Shown piece by piece: positions 1 to 21,775 of a stretch of 32,500 nt of DNA. Under the pieces are notes generated by a model that worked only from the letters and a program-made list of their open reading frames with translations, was not told the DNA's origin and made no database searches. A program made the translations under genes and the position numbers. Origin of the DNA: Botryococcus braunii (taxonomy: Eukaryota > Chlorophyta > Trebouxiophyceae); assembly GCA_002005505.1 (NCBI GenBank), contig KV908470.1, positions 25,001 through 57,500 on the forward strand, written 5' to 3'. Each line of letters starts with the position of its first letter. Positions within the stretch are counted from its first letter, which is position 1.

Positions 1-67
1 GAGCTAGTGTGATTACGCAACGCGGTCTCAGAGGGTACAAGACGCAGTGGGCTGGTTTGGGGCGCAG

Positions 68-420
68 GGATGTTGCCTATGTTGGCAGCGAACTCCTTCA
101 TGGCGTTTTTTGCCAACCTGGCAAACTTCCTGGTGACGAAGCACACCAGCCCCCTCACTCTGCAGGTGCTCGGCAATGCCAAGGGCGTCGTGGCAGCCTG
201 CATTTCCGTCCTGCTGTTTCACAACCCCATCACAGTCCAGGGATGTGCCGGCTTCCTCATCACAGTCACTGGAGTCATCTGTTACTCACAGGCAAGCTTC
301 ACCGACAGCCTCATGCATTATTTCTTTTCCTCTCCCTCCCTCCCTCCCTCCCTCCCTCCCTCCCTCGGTGTCAGACCACAGCAAGAGAAGAAGCTGCTTC
401 ATTATATGAGTTTGTATTAG
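68..420 (+). CDS. 3' exons of a plant-type sugar-phosphate/nucleotide-sugar translocator (TPT/DMT family), 5' truncated by the window
   Basis: The encoded peptide carries the block [20 protein letters not shown] followed by [14 protein letters not shown] and a last hydrophobic segment ending ICYSQ. This closely resembles the C-terminal part of the plant KT-group phosphate/nucleotide-sugar translocators (triose-phosphate-translocator family, ten membrane helices), which exchange phosphorylated sugars or nucleotide sugars across Golgi/ER or plastid-type membranes. The visible part corresponds to roughly the last three helices. The exon probably begins at 68 after the acceptor CGCAG; the frame is closed by a stop at 10-12. 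The tail is best explained by a short 90-nt intron at 292-381 with a GC donor (CAG|GCAAGC) and the acceptor CCACAG. Exon 382-420 then adds [12 protein letters not shown] and a TAG stop. Because 90 nt is a multiple of three, read-through also stays open. The substrate cannot be told from this fragment. Confidence 0.8.
292..381 (+). other. probable GC-AG intron containing a TCCC microsatellite
   Basis: The donor CAG|GCAAGC matches the GC-AG intron consensus and the acceptor is CCACAG at 376-381. A (TCCC)n tract at about 333-366 occupies the position of the polypyrimidine tract. Family alignment argues for removal, because translocators end soon after the final helix. The intron is phase 0 and exactly 90 nt, so a retained form would insert 30 residues without a frameshift. 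Confidence 0.5.
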
Positions 421-1022
421 TAGGATTGGTACTACTAGTAGTACACTTCATTGCTACTTTACTACTAGTTATTATAGTAGTTTTTTAGCATATGTTTATG
501 GCTAGTAGTGAGTGCTTTATTGCTAGTAGTTGTGATCTTAAAAAGCATGGTGCTCATCCTGGCAGGTTCACTACGTGTACTGCTAAATGCTAGCAGCAGG
601 AGCGTGGCACAGCAGGATGGCTGACGTTGTGGGCACGTGGGAAGCTTGCAGGAATCTGGGGTAGGCAGTGTGCCATTCTGTGTTGAACCAAAATCTTGCT
701 CGTGACTGGGTTTGCAGGCGAAGAAGGCTACTAGTGCCGGACAGCATACCAAGCCAAACGGGAAGACGTCCCCGGGAGTTATTGATCCACTTTTACCTGT
801 GTCTAATCGGCAAGGGCTGCGCTCCCCATAACGGGTAATTTGTAAAAGAAGGGGTTGGGGAGGTTTGAAGCGCTCCCAAGTGGCCACAACGCTCAGAGAG
901 CTTTATTGCTTGGGATTTCGCGTACGAGAGTCTTAAAGTCCGAGATTCCTTTGAGAGAGAAGTGGTCAAACGGTACTGTAGCGTTTATTGGGGTCAGCTC
1001 CTCTACACAATATGCGTTTCAT

Positions 1023-1320
<298 letters not shown>

Positions 1321-1759
1321 CCGGCCGCGCATGCAAACTGGCAAGGAAGCAAGTGTAGCAGTGACTGCGGGACGAAAGCTAACTTATGCAACATGCGTCG
1401 TTTGAGACTTACACACCCGCGTAGCTACTCCTGCGGTTTTTTTGTGAGTTGCCCTAATGCATCATTCCAAATTTTTGAAGGACATTGGGTAGCAGAATAG
1501 CCATGCTAAACCCTGGAGTGTATAGCTCTTAGTGCTCTGCGGAGGTTGGTGGGGCGGTTCTAGATTGTAAGAAGCTCCCTTCCATGGTCTCTTGTCCGAA
1601 ACTTCCGGCCCGCGTTTTATCCGTTATCTTTTGGAACGATAAACGATGGGGAAGTGAGGCAAGGTAAGATGGAAAGTTGCCAAAATTGGCCATTCCATCA
1701 TCCATTCCTGTCTTGATGGAGAGATTCATTGGCGGGGGAGAAACATATCGGACCCTTTC

Positions 1760-1881
<122 letters not shown>

Positions 1882-2656
1882 TGACTATGAAATGTAACTT
1901 TCCTTGTGCTCCTGCGAGTGTGGGCCGTAGCAAACATGTTGTGTAGCGTTTGGGGTCGTGGCAAGTATGCTGAGCTTGCGGCCACATGCTGCCTTGTCTG
2001 TGTAGGCTGCTCAGTTTGACTCGTTTGAACCAAGCTTGCATAGACTTGATAGTTTCACGCCAAAAGTCGAAGGGCAACGCTTGGACAAGACCTATTGTCA
2101 GAGCCCCTGACTTGCAGGTGAGTGGACCCTAAAGTTCGCAACGCCTCCCTGGCAAAAGATCCAGGTTGCGGACCGCAACTTGCGGTACGGGCTGGAAGGT
2201 CGAAACGCCGTCCCGTTTTGAAACGAGATCGTTACGACCTAACAACGTGATCGCGAAGTTCTGGGACGGTACAAGTCCGCTCGCTCGTTTTAAAAACAGG
2301 TACAACTGCGTTTCCTACATATGCACCACGAAATAAACAATGGAAAGCTATTGAGTCATCTCAAATCCTTCATTGCTTTCTGGAGTCTCACATCTTCAAC
2401 TTTTGCATAGGGTCGTCGAGCTTAAAGAAGTCGGTTTGTAGGATCCGTTACTCCGGTCCTGTCCCAGGTCCAAGAATCTCAAGGAACATCGGCGTCTTAT
2501 ATTGGTGCATCTTATCATTAAATATATCCATGACTGGTTACCCTAGGTCATCTGCGTCTTGAGGGGCTGAAGTTCCAACTGCAAGCACGGCATCCTGGTA
2601 TGCCCAGGGGTGACTTCTATTTCCCCATAACAAACCGAACAATTCATCTATATGGC

Positions 2657-2663
2657 TATAAAA
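2657..2663 (+). promoter_or_regulatory. candidate TATA box of the CYP710 gene
   Basis: TATAAAA in the context GGCTATAAAACGC lies about 185 nt upstream of the predicted ATG at 2844. A start site some 30 nt downstream would give a 5' leader of about 150 nt. The motif is a textbook match, but the region is fairly AT-rich and no transcript evidence is available. Confidence 0.45.
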
Positions 2664-2843
2664 CGCTTTATAATCTTTATTGTTGCCCTCATGATCAAAA
2701 TGCTTACGATTCAAGTTACTTGCTGCCGTCGCATCCTCATGATCCCGGATGTCTGCCCATTAAACAGACACATTGCACACGCAGTCACAATATATGTCTG
2801 AATCTTCTACCATTTGAATCCAGGAGAAACTCTGGGACTTGAA

Positions 2844-12169
<9,326 letters not shown>

Positions 12170-12998
12170 GGGCTTTGTACCGAAATGGTCCACTGATACT
12201 GACATATTACATAGTTTCAATTCTAACATCATGCACACTATTGATGGTGATGGTCATGCACATGTGCCTCTCCTAGGGATCCGATGAACTCCTTGTACAA
12301 GCAGTACATAGGGTACGTGATCTACCGCAAGTGGTCGAGCGTACTGACAACATTACGTTACATATATGGTCCTGCGAGACTTTTGCTAGTTGCGATGTGA
12401 TAATTATCTGACACTCCCGACTTCAATATGATTATCCTCATGATGATCATGATGTCTTGGGTGTTGGAGCATACATGGGTATAGGATAGAGCGCGTGACA
12501 TTGACGAAATAGATTATCATTTTTCTACGAACGTAATCAGTTCCGGAAACAATATCCTTTATTGACTTCTTTAGGATCGTACATGGTAACTCGGTAGCTG
12601 TATCTCCATTAAAAGGGCCACATTTGCTGCACAGTTAACAACGTTAACGTTGCAGGTGCGCTTTTGACGTACAGCTGCAGTTGTTTAGCTGTAGCAATAT
12701 ATTGGGTACTGCCAACCTTTGATTATGGTGGCGTAGCCATGCTATTGTCATGTACGTTCGCTTAGGCTTGATCACGTGACGCGAAAAGCCCCGGTTGATT
12801 TGGGCATCACGTGATCCACGAATGAATTTCTTCTTGGTTAGTAGCCGATGCAGGCTTGCCTTGCGCGCTTCTAAAGCATGCCCTTAAGTCCGTATACGCC
12901 AGCAAGTCCGGTGGCTTCAGATATAAACGCATTCACGGATGTTTGTTTGCACTGCATGCATACACACATATGCATATACACAGTCTGTTGATACAATT

Positions 12999-13022
12999 GC
13001 CACTCCGTGGCCACGGAGTGGC
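12999..13022. repeat. 24-bp perfect palindrome
   Basis: The half site GCCACTCCGTGG is followed directly by its reverse complement. Confidence 0.9.
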
Positions 13023-13050
13023 ACCATATGGGACTGGTCAGCTTAAGCTT

Positions 13051-13167
13051 TAGAAAGCTTTATACAGCTGGCCCTCCCTTTTGCAAAAGGGAGGGCCAGC
13101 TTGAGAAAGCTTTATAAAGCTGGCCCTACCTTTTGCAAAAGGGAGGGCCAGCTTTATAAAGCTTTCT
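13051..13167. repeat. foldback element made of two nested hairpins
   Basis: The outer arms TAGAAAGCTTTAT and ATAAAGCTTTCTA bound the unit. Inside, the motif AGCTGGCCCTCCCTTTTGC is followed by its inverse complement, and the whole arrangement is repeated with one change (CCCTACC for CCCTCCC). The repeated AAGCTTTATAAAGCTGG junction shows internal tandem duplication. It resembles a small MITE or foldback transposon remnant; no target-site duplication was confirmed. Confidence 0.75.
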
Positions 13168-13402
13168 AATTGGATCACCCCATGGATATTTGGACAGAAA
13201 TTTTGAATTGATTGGCAACAAAGCAAAGTAGAAGGGCATCGCGTGATTTACCAGAACTTGCCCTGAAAGGACATGGACTGGGCCTTGTACTCCAATTCGA
13301 ATTCCACACAATCAGAAGCTACGTGAAGCTGAATCAACCACTTGTTAGGGAGATTAAATGTATGTCTTGTGATCTCAGCTACTAGAGCTACATAGCTACC
13401 AT

Positions 13403-13422
13403 AGTCTATAGATCTATAGACT
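13403..13422. repeat. 20-bp perfect palindrome
   Basis: The half site AGTCTATAGA is followed by its exact reverse complement, centred on a GATC core. Confidence 0.9.
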
Positions 13423-13663
13423 GTAGTATGTATGGATCTAGCTGTATGCACTACAGTATGCTACGTAGTTATATCGCTCTGTCTTAGATACGATCTCCCA
13501 TTCCATGCAAAAGCCGCTGAAATTCAATTAATGTGTGTTTCGAGGTCTTGGCATTGTGCATTGACTGCACATTCCCAAATATTCATGTATACGTATACTA
13601 CTCTCGAGAACTCTGGAGAGCTGGATGAGCTTTGAAACATCAGTATCGACAACCCAGAACATT

Positions 13664-13681
13664 GTTGACGTTAACGTCAAC
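13664..13681. repeat. 18-bp perfect palindrome
   Basis: GTTGACGTTAACGTCAAC. A related 14-bp palindrome, CAACGTTAACGTTG, lies 1 kb upstream at 12639-12652 and shares the ACGTTAACGT core. Confidence 0.9.
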
Positions 13682-14097
13682 GTTTACAATTTGGTATGTA
13701 GGTGGACTAGTGCCTGTTGCTCCAAGGCTACAGCGGGGCCCTTCATGTGGTTATACCGTGCAAGAAGTGCTAAACTTATAAACGGGTTTAGACATGTAGC
13801 TCACCTGAAGAGTTGTCATGACGACTAGGCACTTGTGTCTGTCAGGTCATGTTGTACATGGTTTACTAGTGACTATGGATAAAAGTTTAGGAGCTGCATG
13901 TGCAGATCCTTGCAGTTGCTTGCCACTCCATAGAAGGAATTTTGATTGATTTTAAAATCAACCATGGATGAGAGGTAAGAGTCGACTTGATGGATACGCT
14001 GCGTGGGTTTATTAATACACCGACGCAGCGTTATATTCTGAGACTCCAGTAAGTCGACTTGTTGAGATTTGTTTATAGTTGTCACAATAAAGGTAGG

Positions 14098-14115
14098 GAT
14101 CCAACGCGTTGGATC
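14098..14115. repeat. 18-bp perfect palindrome
   Basis: GATCCAACGCGTTGGATC, with no mismatches. Confidence 0.9.
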
Positions 14116-14286
14116 ACGGACGGTCTGGCGTTACGCATATTTGATCCGGATCAGGAGGCCTGCTGATCCTAGGATCCTTTATCTCTAATTTGCAACCCAA
14201 ATTCACTAGTTTACTACTGCTGGAGTACTACTGCTGGAGTCGGGTCACTGTACATGTACCATACATATGTGGCCACCAGGTTGCAT

Positions 14287-14350
14287 GTAGTTCCTGTTGA
14301 ACTAGGATCATAGTTCCTGCTGAAGTAGGATCATAGTTCATGTTGATCAA
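14287..14350. repeat. three-copy direct repeat of about 24 bp
   Basis: Units begin near 14288, 14312 and 14336 with TAGTTCCTGTTGAACTAGG, TAGTTCCTGCTGAAGTAGG and a diverged TAGTTCATGTTGATCAACAG. Confidence 0.7.
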
Positions 14351-14485
14351 CAGTTTCCTTAAAAGACTGTGTGGAATGTTGGATGTAGCTCTTGGCATGT
14401 AGGCATGTTGATGCGGCCATGTTGCACGTCGACGGATATCGAAGCATGGGGTCTTTTAAGATTGAAAATTCCCTGATCAATCCAT

Positions 14486-14521
14486 GTGGCTACATTTATG
14501 GATGTGGCTACATTTATGGAT
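14486..14521. repeat. perfect 18-bp tandem duplication
   Basis: GTGGCTACATTTATGGAT occurs twice, directly adjacent. Confidence 0.9.
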
Positions 14522-14973
14522 CTTAAAAGTGCAGAAGATACGTCCCTTGATAGGAACTGTGCACACGTGGGTTGGAGTGACCCCGACTCGGACCAGGTAC
14601 CCCGAGGCCTGCCATGCGAAGTTGAAAGTTACTCAGAAAAGATCATGGTGCTGAGAAAGAAGGCATTTGTTTAACACGTATAAATCATGAGTAATTGAAC
14701 CACTTCTTTCGGGGCCCTTTTGGAAAAAAATATACAAATAAGCTTCATGACGTCTATGGTGTCTGTGATTATGATGTCATCTTGTGGATAGACAATAATA
14801 ATTAAACGTTTGGCGTATTTGGGCAACATAGAATACAGTGCTGATATAATTGAAGTGCCATTAATTGCGGATATATGAGACCCATATGGATGCATCTTGG
14901 TTAGAATTCCTAAGTGTTGCGCGATTTCGTTCAGAAAATCACGGCAAGAGACTGGTCATATCTTCACAGCTGC

Positions 14974-15000
14974 TTGCTCATGAGCAATTGATCAATTGCT
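14974..15000. repeat. two overlapping perfect palindromes (14 and 18 bp)
   Basis: TTGCTCATGAGCAA at 14974-14987 overlaps AGCAATTGATCAATTGCT at 14983-15000; both are exact. Confidence 0.9.
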
Positions 15001-15199
15001 GACAGCAGAAGTGTCAATGCTGTGGCAATACAATGTAGATGTTGCAACAGTACTGGATCGATCATGATATCATGGACGTGACTCACGTCACGTGAGTACT
15101 AGGCCTAACACTCACCCTAGTTAGTTATAATCCTGGTTTGCATGCTGTGATGTGCTGCTGTTAAAGCTAAGTTTTCCTCGTAGATTCAGCATGATTTCC

Positions 15200-15264
15200 T
15201 GCCCTCGAGGGCATATCAGCATATCGATATCATGGTATGCTGATCTCAGCATATCGATATCATG
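15200..15264. repeat. palindrome plus two-copy direct repeat with GATATC cores
   Basis: The palindrome TGCCCTCGAGGGCA (15200-15213) precedes two copies of CAGCATATCGATATCATG at 15217-15234 and 15247-15264. A further perfect palindrome, GCATGTGATCACATGC, lies at 15368-15383. Confidence 0.85.
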
Positions 15265-16835
15265 ATGCGCATACCATGTGGTAAATACCATATCAGAGGC
15301 TGTGGACAGGACATCAATGATTATATTCAGCATAGTATTATGCTGAAACTACAATGCCTCGGCATATGCATGTGATCACATGCACATGGCTTGTGCCTAT
15401 ATAATTTCATATTGATTTTCATACATGTAAATCTACACTAGGTAGCCAGGTTAACCAGGAACGTTCCAGCAGCTGCAGTGTAGTCACCGTTTGAACAGAA
15501 GTGGTTTTGATAAAGAAATATAGCACCGATGCTCAGGCAGCAATCCAGGTAGCAGCGTCAAAACACACGGCTTGAAAGCTTGCATGGATAGCAATACCTG
15601 CAAGCAAGTTGGAAATGCTGGGGCTGGTTTCGAGGCTGATGTCGACGTGTCCTCACCATTCAGCCTCGGAGTCCAATCAACAAGCAAAGCTTTCCAATCG
15701 GTTCCCCGTCGCACAAAATTACATCTCTCCAGCCCTCCAGAGGGGAAGGTGAGATGATCATACGCGTTCACATGCGGATACACACTAATTAGCCTGGTCA
15801 TGATTAGAACTCCAAGAAGACTGAGGCGGCGTAGACGTCAACAATATTAAGAAGCTCAGTTTTAAGGGTGCCAAGCTTTAGGGTGTGGCTGTACACATGT
15901 GGCCAAGTCATCCCACCTGGAGTGAGTCTATAGTAATCTGGAAAACCATAGAAATGAAGGACTCCACGCACTCAAACCGGCATCCAAACGTACTGCATGA
16001 GAGACCTTGAGGAGCTAGAGAGCAAGGGAAACTTCCAAGGGGGGCAGGGGTAAATGCATCACAATAGTAGCACTCAGCCCGCAGCTTTTTATAACTGACA
16101 AATGTGTCTGTTTAAAAGCATTGCTCGATTCCGGGAGTCCAACGCTGGCATCAAGGGCATGGGCAGGCCATGATCATGTCACATCGTTGGAATCAAGATG
16201 AAACTGGAGGAAAATTCTGACTTTGCAAACGAAAAGTGGTTAAGAGACACGTGTCAGCACCCAAGAACGTTGAGTGTAAGAGTCTTGCCTTTAACCTAAG
16301 CTCAAGCTTAAGCTTACTAGGACGAGCGACCATGATGGCGGCTTTGGAAGATGTTGAAGCCCTGAATATCTAACTTGAATCTCTAGACCAAAGTCGGGAT
16401 CCTATGAAGCCCAATGAAGCCATGTACACACGACCATTCCTCGTTTGATACTAGTATACTACCGGCCAACTGCAGTCTGTATCAGTACAGTAGTTCTAGT
16501 ATCCATGTACGTAAAGTATCATTTTTAGTACTAGTATCGATACCAGGATATCATGTACAGTATTACTAGTACTGGTACCAGGACGTACGGTAAACTACCG
16601 GTGTTACTAGTACTGGTGCCATTTACAAGTATTTATCTGTAACCTGGGAATCTGGGCGGTGCAGCCACAGATGGTTGGATATGTACGGGGTTGACCCGGA
16701 GCCGGGGTCTGCCTAGGCCTAGGCCTCGTGGGTGGAAAATTTATTTCTGATTTGAAGGAGAAAACATAGGGCCATCCCAAGGGGGGGGGGGCCTATGTTT
16801 CGCTCTGAAGTCATAGGACCGTGCAAGCATCGGGA

Positions 16836-16914
16836 AAGTCACGAGCCGTGACTCACGGCACCGTGAATGTCACGGCACCTTGAAAGTCGCCGCACCGTGA
16901 AAGTCACGGTTACT
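16836..16914. promoter_or_regulatory. CACGG/CCGTG repeat cluster upstream of the SMP gene
   Basis: Degenerate units of about 17 nt of the form CACCGTGAAAGTCACGG occur four times in alternating orientation within about 80 nt. The cluster lies about 60 nt upstream of a weak TATA-like TATTTAA (16975-16981) and about 180-260 nt upstream of the ATG at 17096. The position suggests promoter elements, but the palindromic CACGG core could equally be a decayed minisatellite. Confidence 0.35.
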
Positions 16915-17095
16915 TGCATGCCGGTACGACGACTTACAGCACATGCGATCCGAAGAGATCTGCGTGATCCGACTTATTTAAGGACTCAGACTCGAAATTT
17001 CAGAGAGATCATAGTCCACCAGTAACTACTTCAATCCGAAACAGATAACACGACTTAAGAAGCCACCTTGTGTCCAGACAGTTGGATTTTAAACC

Positions 17096-18433
<1,338 letters not shown>

Positions 18434-20640
18434 GCCAATCAAAAGCGATGGAGGTCTTGGAGCCCGCCAGACCGCTCATGGGCAGTACTGTTCCCTTGCA
18501 CGAAAGAAATGTGCACGCGTCTGCCGTCGTCAACAGTACATGCATGTCAGTCTCGACTTTGTGCACTTCACTAGATGTTTGTAGCGCAGGCTTTTCGTTT
18601 AAAGGTGGCAGATAATGGCAAGTTCATAATTTGCAAAGCATAATGCCTTACCCCGTATTGTGCCTAGCCTTATTATGCGAAACCCGGCAGGCATACCAAA
18701 ATGCAGAGTTATGCATTTTAAGGCCAAGCGTGTGGTACGGCGTTTTGTTGCGCAGCGTCTGTTTCCAAATCACAATAGCAGCACTGTTGTTTCCCTCTTA
18801 TGAAAAGGGCCCTCGAGCCCTTATGGATTTGGCTTGCTTGCTTGTGTACATTTAAACGGTTTTAGCAAATGGCTGGGAATGGTCACCGTATAGCAATAAC
18901 CCGGTTCCCAGCTCATTTGGCATACTAATGTAGCTAGCTACCTAGCTTTGTACATATTACGCTTGGGCTGACAGCGCTACTGCATTTGCCAAGTGGGGTT
19001 GAGAATGCGCCAGCCAAGTTTGATAAGAACTGCTACTTGTCGATAATAAAACTGTAATAAGAACGTTGTCATATCACCAATGTTCCATTCATGAAAGGAA
19101 AAAAGGTGATGAACATCTTTTGAAACGGGGTAGATGTGATTTTTTGAATCGATTGAATCCATGGCGCGACAGGACGCGGCGAGCGAATGCCTTTCATTTC
19201 ATCGAAGCACCATAAACTGAACTATTTTGAGACGAGGGTTGTTTTGGATTGCCTAATGTACAGCTGTACTGCAGGTGCAAACAGTGCAATAGCACTCACT
19301 TTTCACTATCACGATCCCTTGATGATAGACGATGCCGGAATTTTGGCTCTTACCAGTAATCCCCCTGTTTGCAGTGTGGCAGAAGAGTGTGAGCTGCGGC
19401 ACGCGAACAAAACCTTTAGCCTGCGCATACTCGCAGGTGTGCAAGAGCAAAAACATCAGTCGTACAAAATAGGAAGCTAAGCATATTGTTCAGTAACGCA
19501 TCATAGACCGATATGTACACACTGCTCTGCACTTCTGTCAAGTTATGGGCATTCGGCGTATCCTGTACACACGCAGACAGGTCGTAAGCGTATGCTCCTC
19601 CAGCTACAGTCCAAGCCGACTGTCTGCACTTGAGCAACAGCAACTGTATAAACAAGACTAACATCTTAAGTGCCCAGCATCGTTTTACCACAGTTGCGTT
19701 ACATGAAAGGTCTGTCAATGAGCTAAAAATCCACGGATAAAACTCTTGACGGCTACGAGCAAGTACCTTCCTATGCTCAATCCAGACTCCGTCCCTTAGC
19801 TGTTTGGGAGGCTGGATTGTACACTAAGATGGTTCACTTACACTGCAGCAAACACACATGAACACAATGCCACTAAGGTACCTTATGTTCACAATGGACC
19901 CATATCCTAATATTGTACACATTACGATCACCTAAAGCACAAGGCATCCAATAATAATGTTCAAAACTCAACAACTTCAAAGAGTGCCACCTGATTAAGA
20001 TGGGACTACTGCACAGTTGCTGCGCAGACGGCTTAAACGAATGTCAGGTGGTGTCACTGCTTGGCACCGTTAGCCGACAAAGTCATGAGGGCAACCCCAT
20101 CCAAAGAGGCCTGATCAGAAAGACTCAATTGGTACCACATTTATTAGTCCCACCTGTCCTCAGATCTAAAGCATCGCCGCCATACACAACTTCCCAGCGG
20201 GTGCAGACCCTAAGTTTGATGCTTGGCAGCCCTTAGCTGACATGGACGGTGCGCATGCGGATGCTGCCATTGTAACAGGTTTCCATACTAACTGTACCGT
20301 ACCGTACGTACCGTACCGTACGTACCGTACAGTATACCTTACATACCGTACAGTATACTAACCGCTATGTACTGGCGGCAAAAGGCAGAGGGTTCAGGCA
20401 CCTCTGCCTTCCCCAACTATTGTCCACCTTATGGAACTGTAACTTAGCCGAGGCGCCGGTGCCTTACCCACTGTCACCCAATACATGGAACTGCAAGTTT
20501 GCCTGGGCACCAGTATCTTACCCCACTGTCCTCCAGGGATAAGAAGATACCGAAAGGCATCAAGCGGTTCTTGCATGACAAATTCTGTCTCGCTCGGCAA
20601 TTCACTTCAAAAACACTATTACAGCCCTCACGCCAGCCAA
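18434..20640. other. no gene recognised between SMP gene and satellite
   Basis: Both strands contain only short frames (97 codons or fewer) with no recognisable motif or convincing splice series. The AGCTAGCTACCTAGCT stretch near 18935-18950 and the TACCGTACG minisatellite (20294-20350) are the only structured parts. Confidence 0.5.
20294..20350. repeat. short TACCGTACCG/CGTACG minisatellite
   Basis: Units TACCGTACCG and TACGTACCG alternate, then decay into ACAGTATAC units. CGTACG is self-complementary, so the tract can pair with itself. Confidence 0.85.
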
Positions 20641-21775
20641 AGATTGGGCTTTGCCTTGAAGCAACTGGCCTCCAATTCACAGTTTGCAACGCAGCTCGGG
20701 CGTCACTGCCTTGGGCCAACTGGCCACCAACGTCACAAACTTTCACGCAGCTTGGGTGTTCTTTGCTCAAGTCAACTGGCCTCTAAAGCCACAATTGTAC
20801 CGCGCTTGGGCATCATTGCCTTGAGCCAACTGGCCTCCAAAGTCAAAAATTGTACCGCACCTCGGACGCTCTGCCTTGACCCAACTGGTGTCCAAACCAC
20901 AAATTGTACCGCAGCTCGGGCATCACTGCATTACGGCAACTGGCCTCCAAAGTCACAAACTGTCTAGCAGCTTGGGAATCACTGCCTTAAGTCAACTGGC
21001 CTCCAGTGTCACATATTGTACCGCAGCTCGGGCGTTCCTGCCTTAGGTCAACTGGTCTCCAAGCCACAAATAGTACCGCAGCTTGGGCATCACTGCATCA
21101 AGCCAACTGGCCTCCAAAGTCACAAATTGTACCGCAACTCGGGTGTCACTGCCTTGAACCAACTGGCCTCCAAAGTCACAAACTGTACTGCAGTTTGGGC
21201 ATCACTGCCTTAAGCCAACTGGCCTCCAGTGTCACATATTGCACCGCACCTCGGGCGTTCCTGCCTTAAGCCAACTGGTCTCCAAACCACAAATCATACC
21301 GCAGCTTGGGCATCACTGCATGAAGCCAACTGGCCTCCAAAGTCACAAATTGTACTGCAGCTTGGGCGTCACTGCCTTGAACCAACTGGCCTCCAAAATC
21401 ACAAACTGTACCGCGGCTTGGGCATCACTGCCTTGAGCCAACTGGCCTGCAATGTCGCAAACTGTACAGCAGCTCGGGCATCCCTGCCTTTAGCCAACAG
21501 GTCTCCAAACCACAAACCGTACCGCAGCTCGGGCATCACTGCATCAAGCCAACTGGCCTCCAAAGTCACAAGGTGTACCGCAGTTTGGGCATCACTGCCT
21601 TAAGCCAACTGGTCTCCAAATCAGGAATTGTACCGCAGCTTGGGCATCACTGCCTTGAATCAACCGGCTTCCCGATGAACTCTCTCTACCGAAGCGTGGG
21701 TGCTTTGAGCCAACTGGCCTCCAAAGTCACAGATTGTACCGCAGCTCGGGGCGTTACTGCCTTGCACCAATAGTA
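20640..21775. repeat. 56-bp satellite array, about 20 units, with a higher-order period of about 223 bp
   Basis: The unit is recognised by AACTGGCCTCCAAAGTCAC, a variable AAATTGTACCGCAGC core and a TTGGGCATCACTGCCTT segment. Cores appear near 20668, 20719, 20778, 20830, 20885, 20940, 20997, 21052, 21107, 21163, 21219, 21275, 21330, 21386, 21442, 21498, 21553, 21609, 21665 and 21715. Variant types recur in order: the CTGGTCTCCAAACCAC type near 21052, 21275 and 21498, and the CTGGCCTCCAGTGTCAC or CAATGTCGC type near 20997, 21219 and 21442. This gives a four-unit super-repeat of 222-223 bp. The overlapping reading frames (LASKVTNCTA..., LPQANWPPKS...) are products of the repeat. Confidence 0.93.

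Larger units (their letters stand above)
12170..17095. other. about 4.9 kb region without a recognisable gene; palindrome-rich
   Basis: No ORF above about 75 codons that resembles a protein family was found on either strand, apart from repeat-driven frames. The base composition is close to AT/GC balanced and microsatellites are absent. Instead the segment contains many short perfect palindromes, a foldback unit at 13051-13167 and several two- or three-copy direct repeats: 14212-14240, 14287-14350, 14486-14521, 15217-15264 and about 16560-16620. Confidence 0.6.

Noticed and set aside
465..887. 140-codon minus ORF
   Set aside because: No family resemblance, no neighbouring splice context, and it overlaps the AT-rich 3' flank of the translocator gene.
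2652..2790. Hydrophobic peptide starting MAIKRFIIFIVALMIKML as a possible P450 N-terminus
   Set aside because: It ends without a donor in the phase needed for exon 2, whereas the ATG at 2844 gives an anchor plus a correct-phase AG|GTGAGG donor.
20485..21603. Series of repetitive ORFs that look like a tandem-repeat protein
   Set aside because: The 56-bp unit is not a multiple of three, so the frame shifts every unit. The ORFs are by-products of the satellite.
20640..21775. CRISPR-like array
   Set aside because: Units are contiguous without unique spacers, and the host is eukaryotic.
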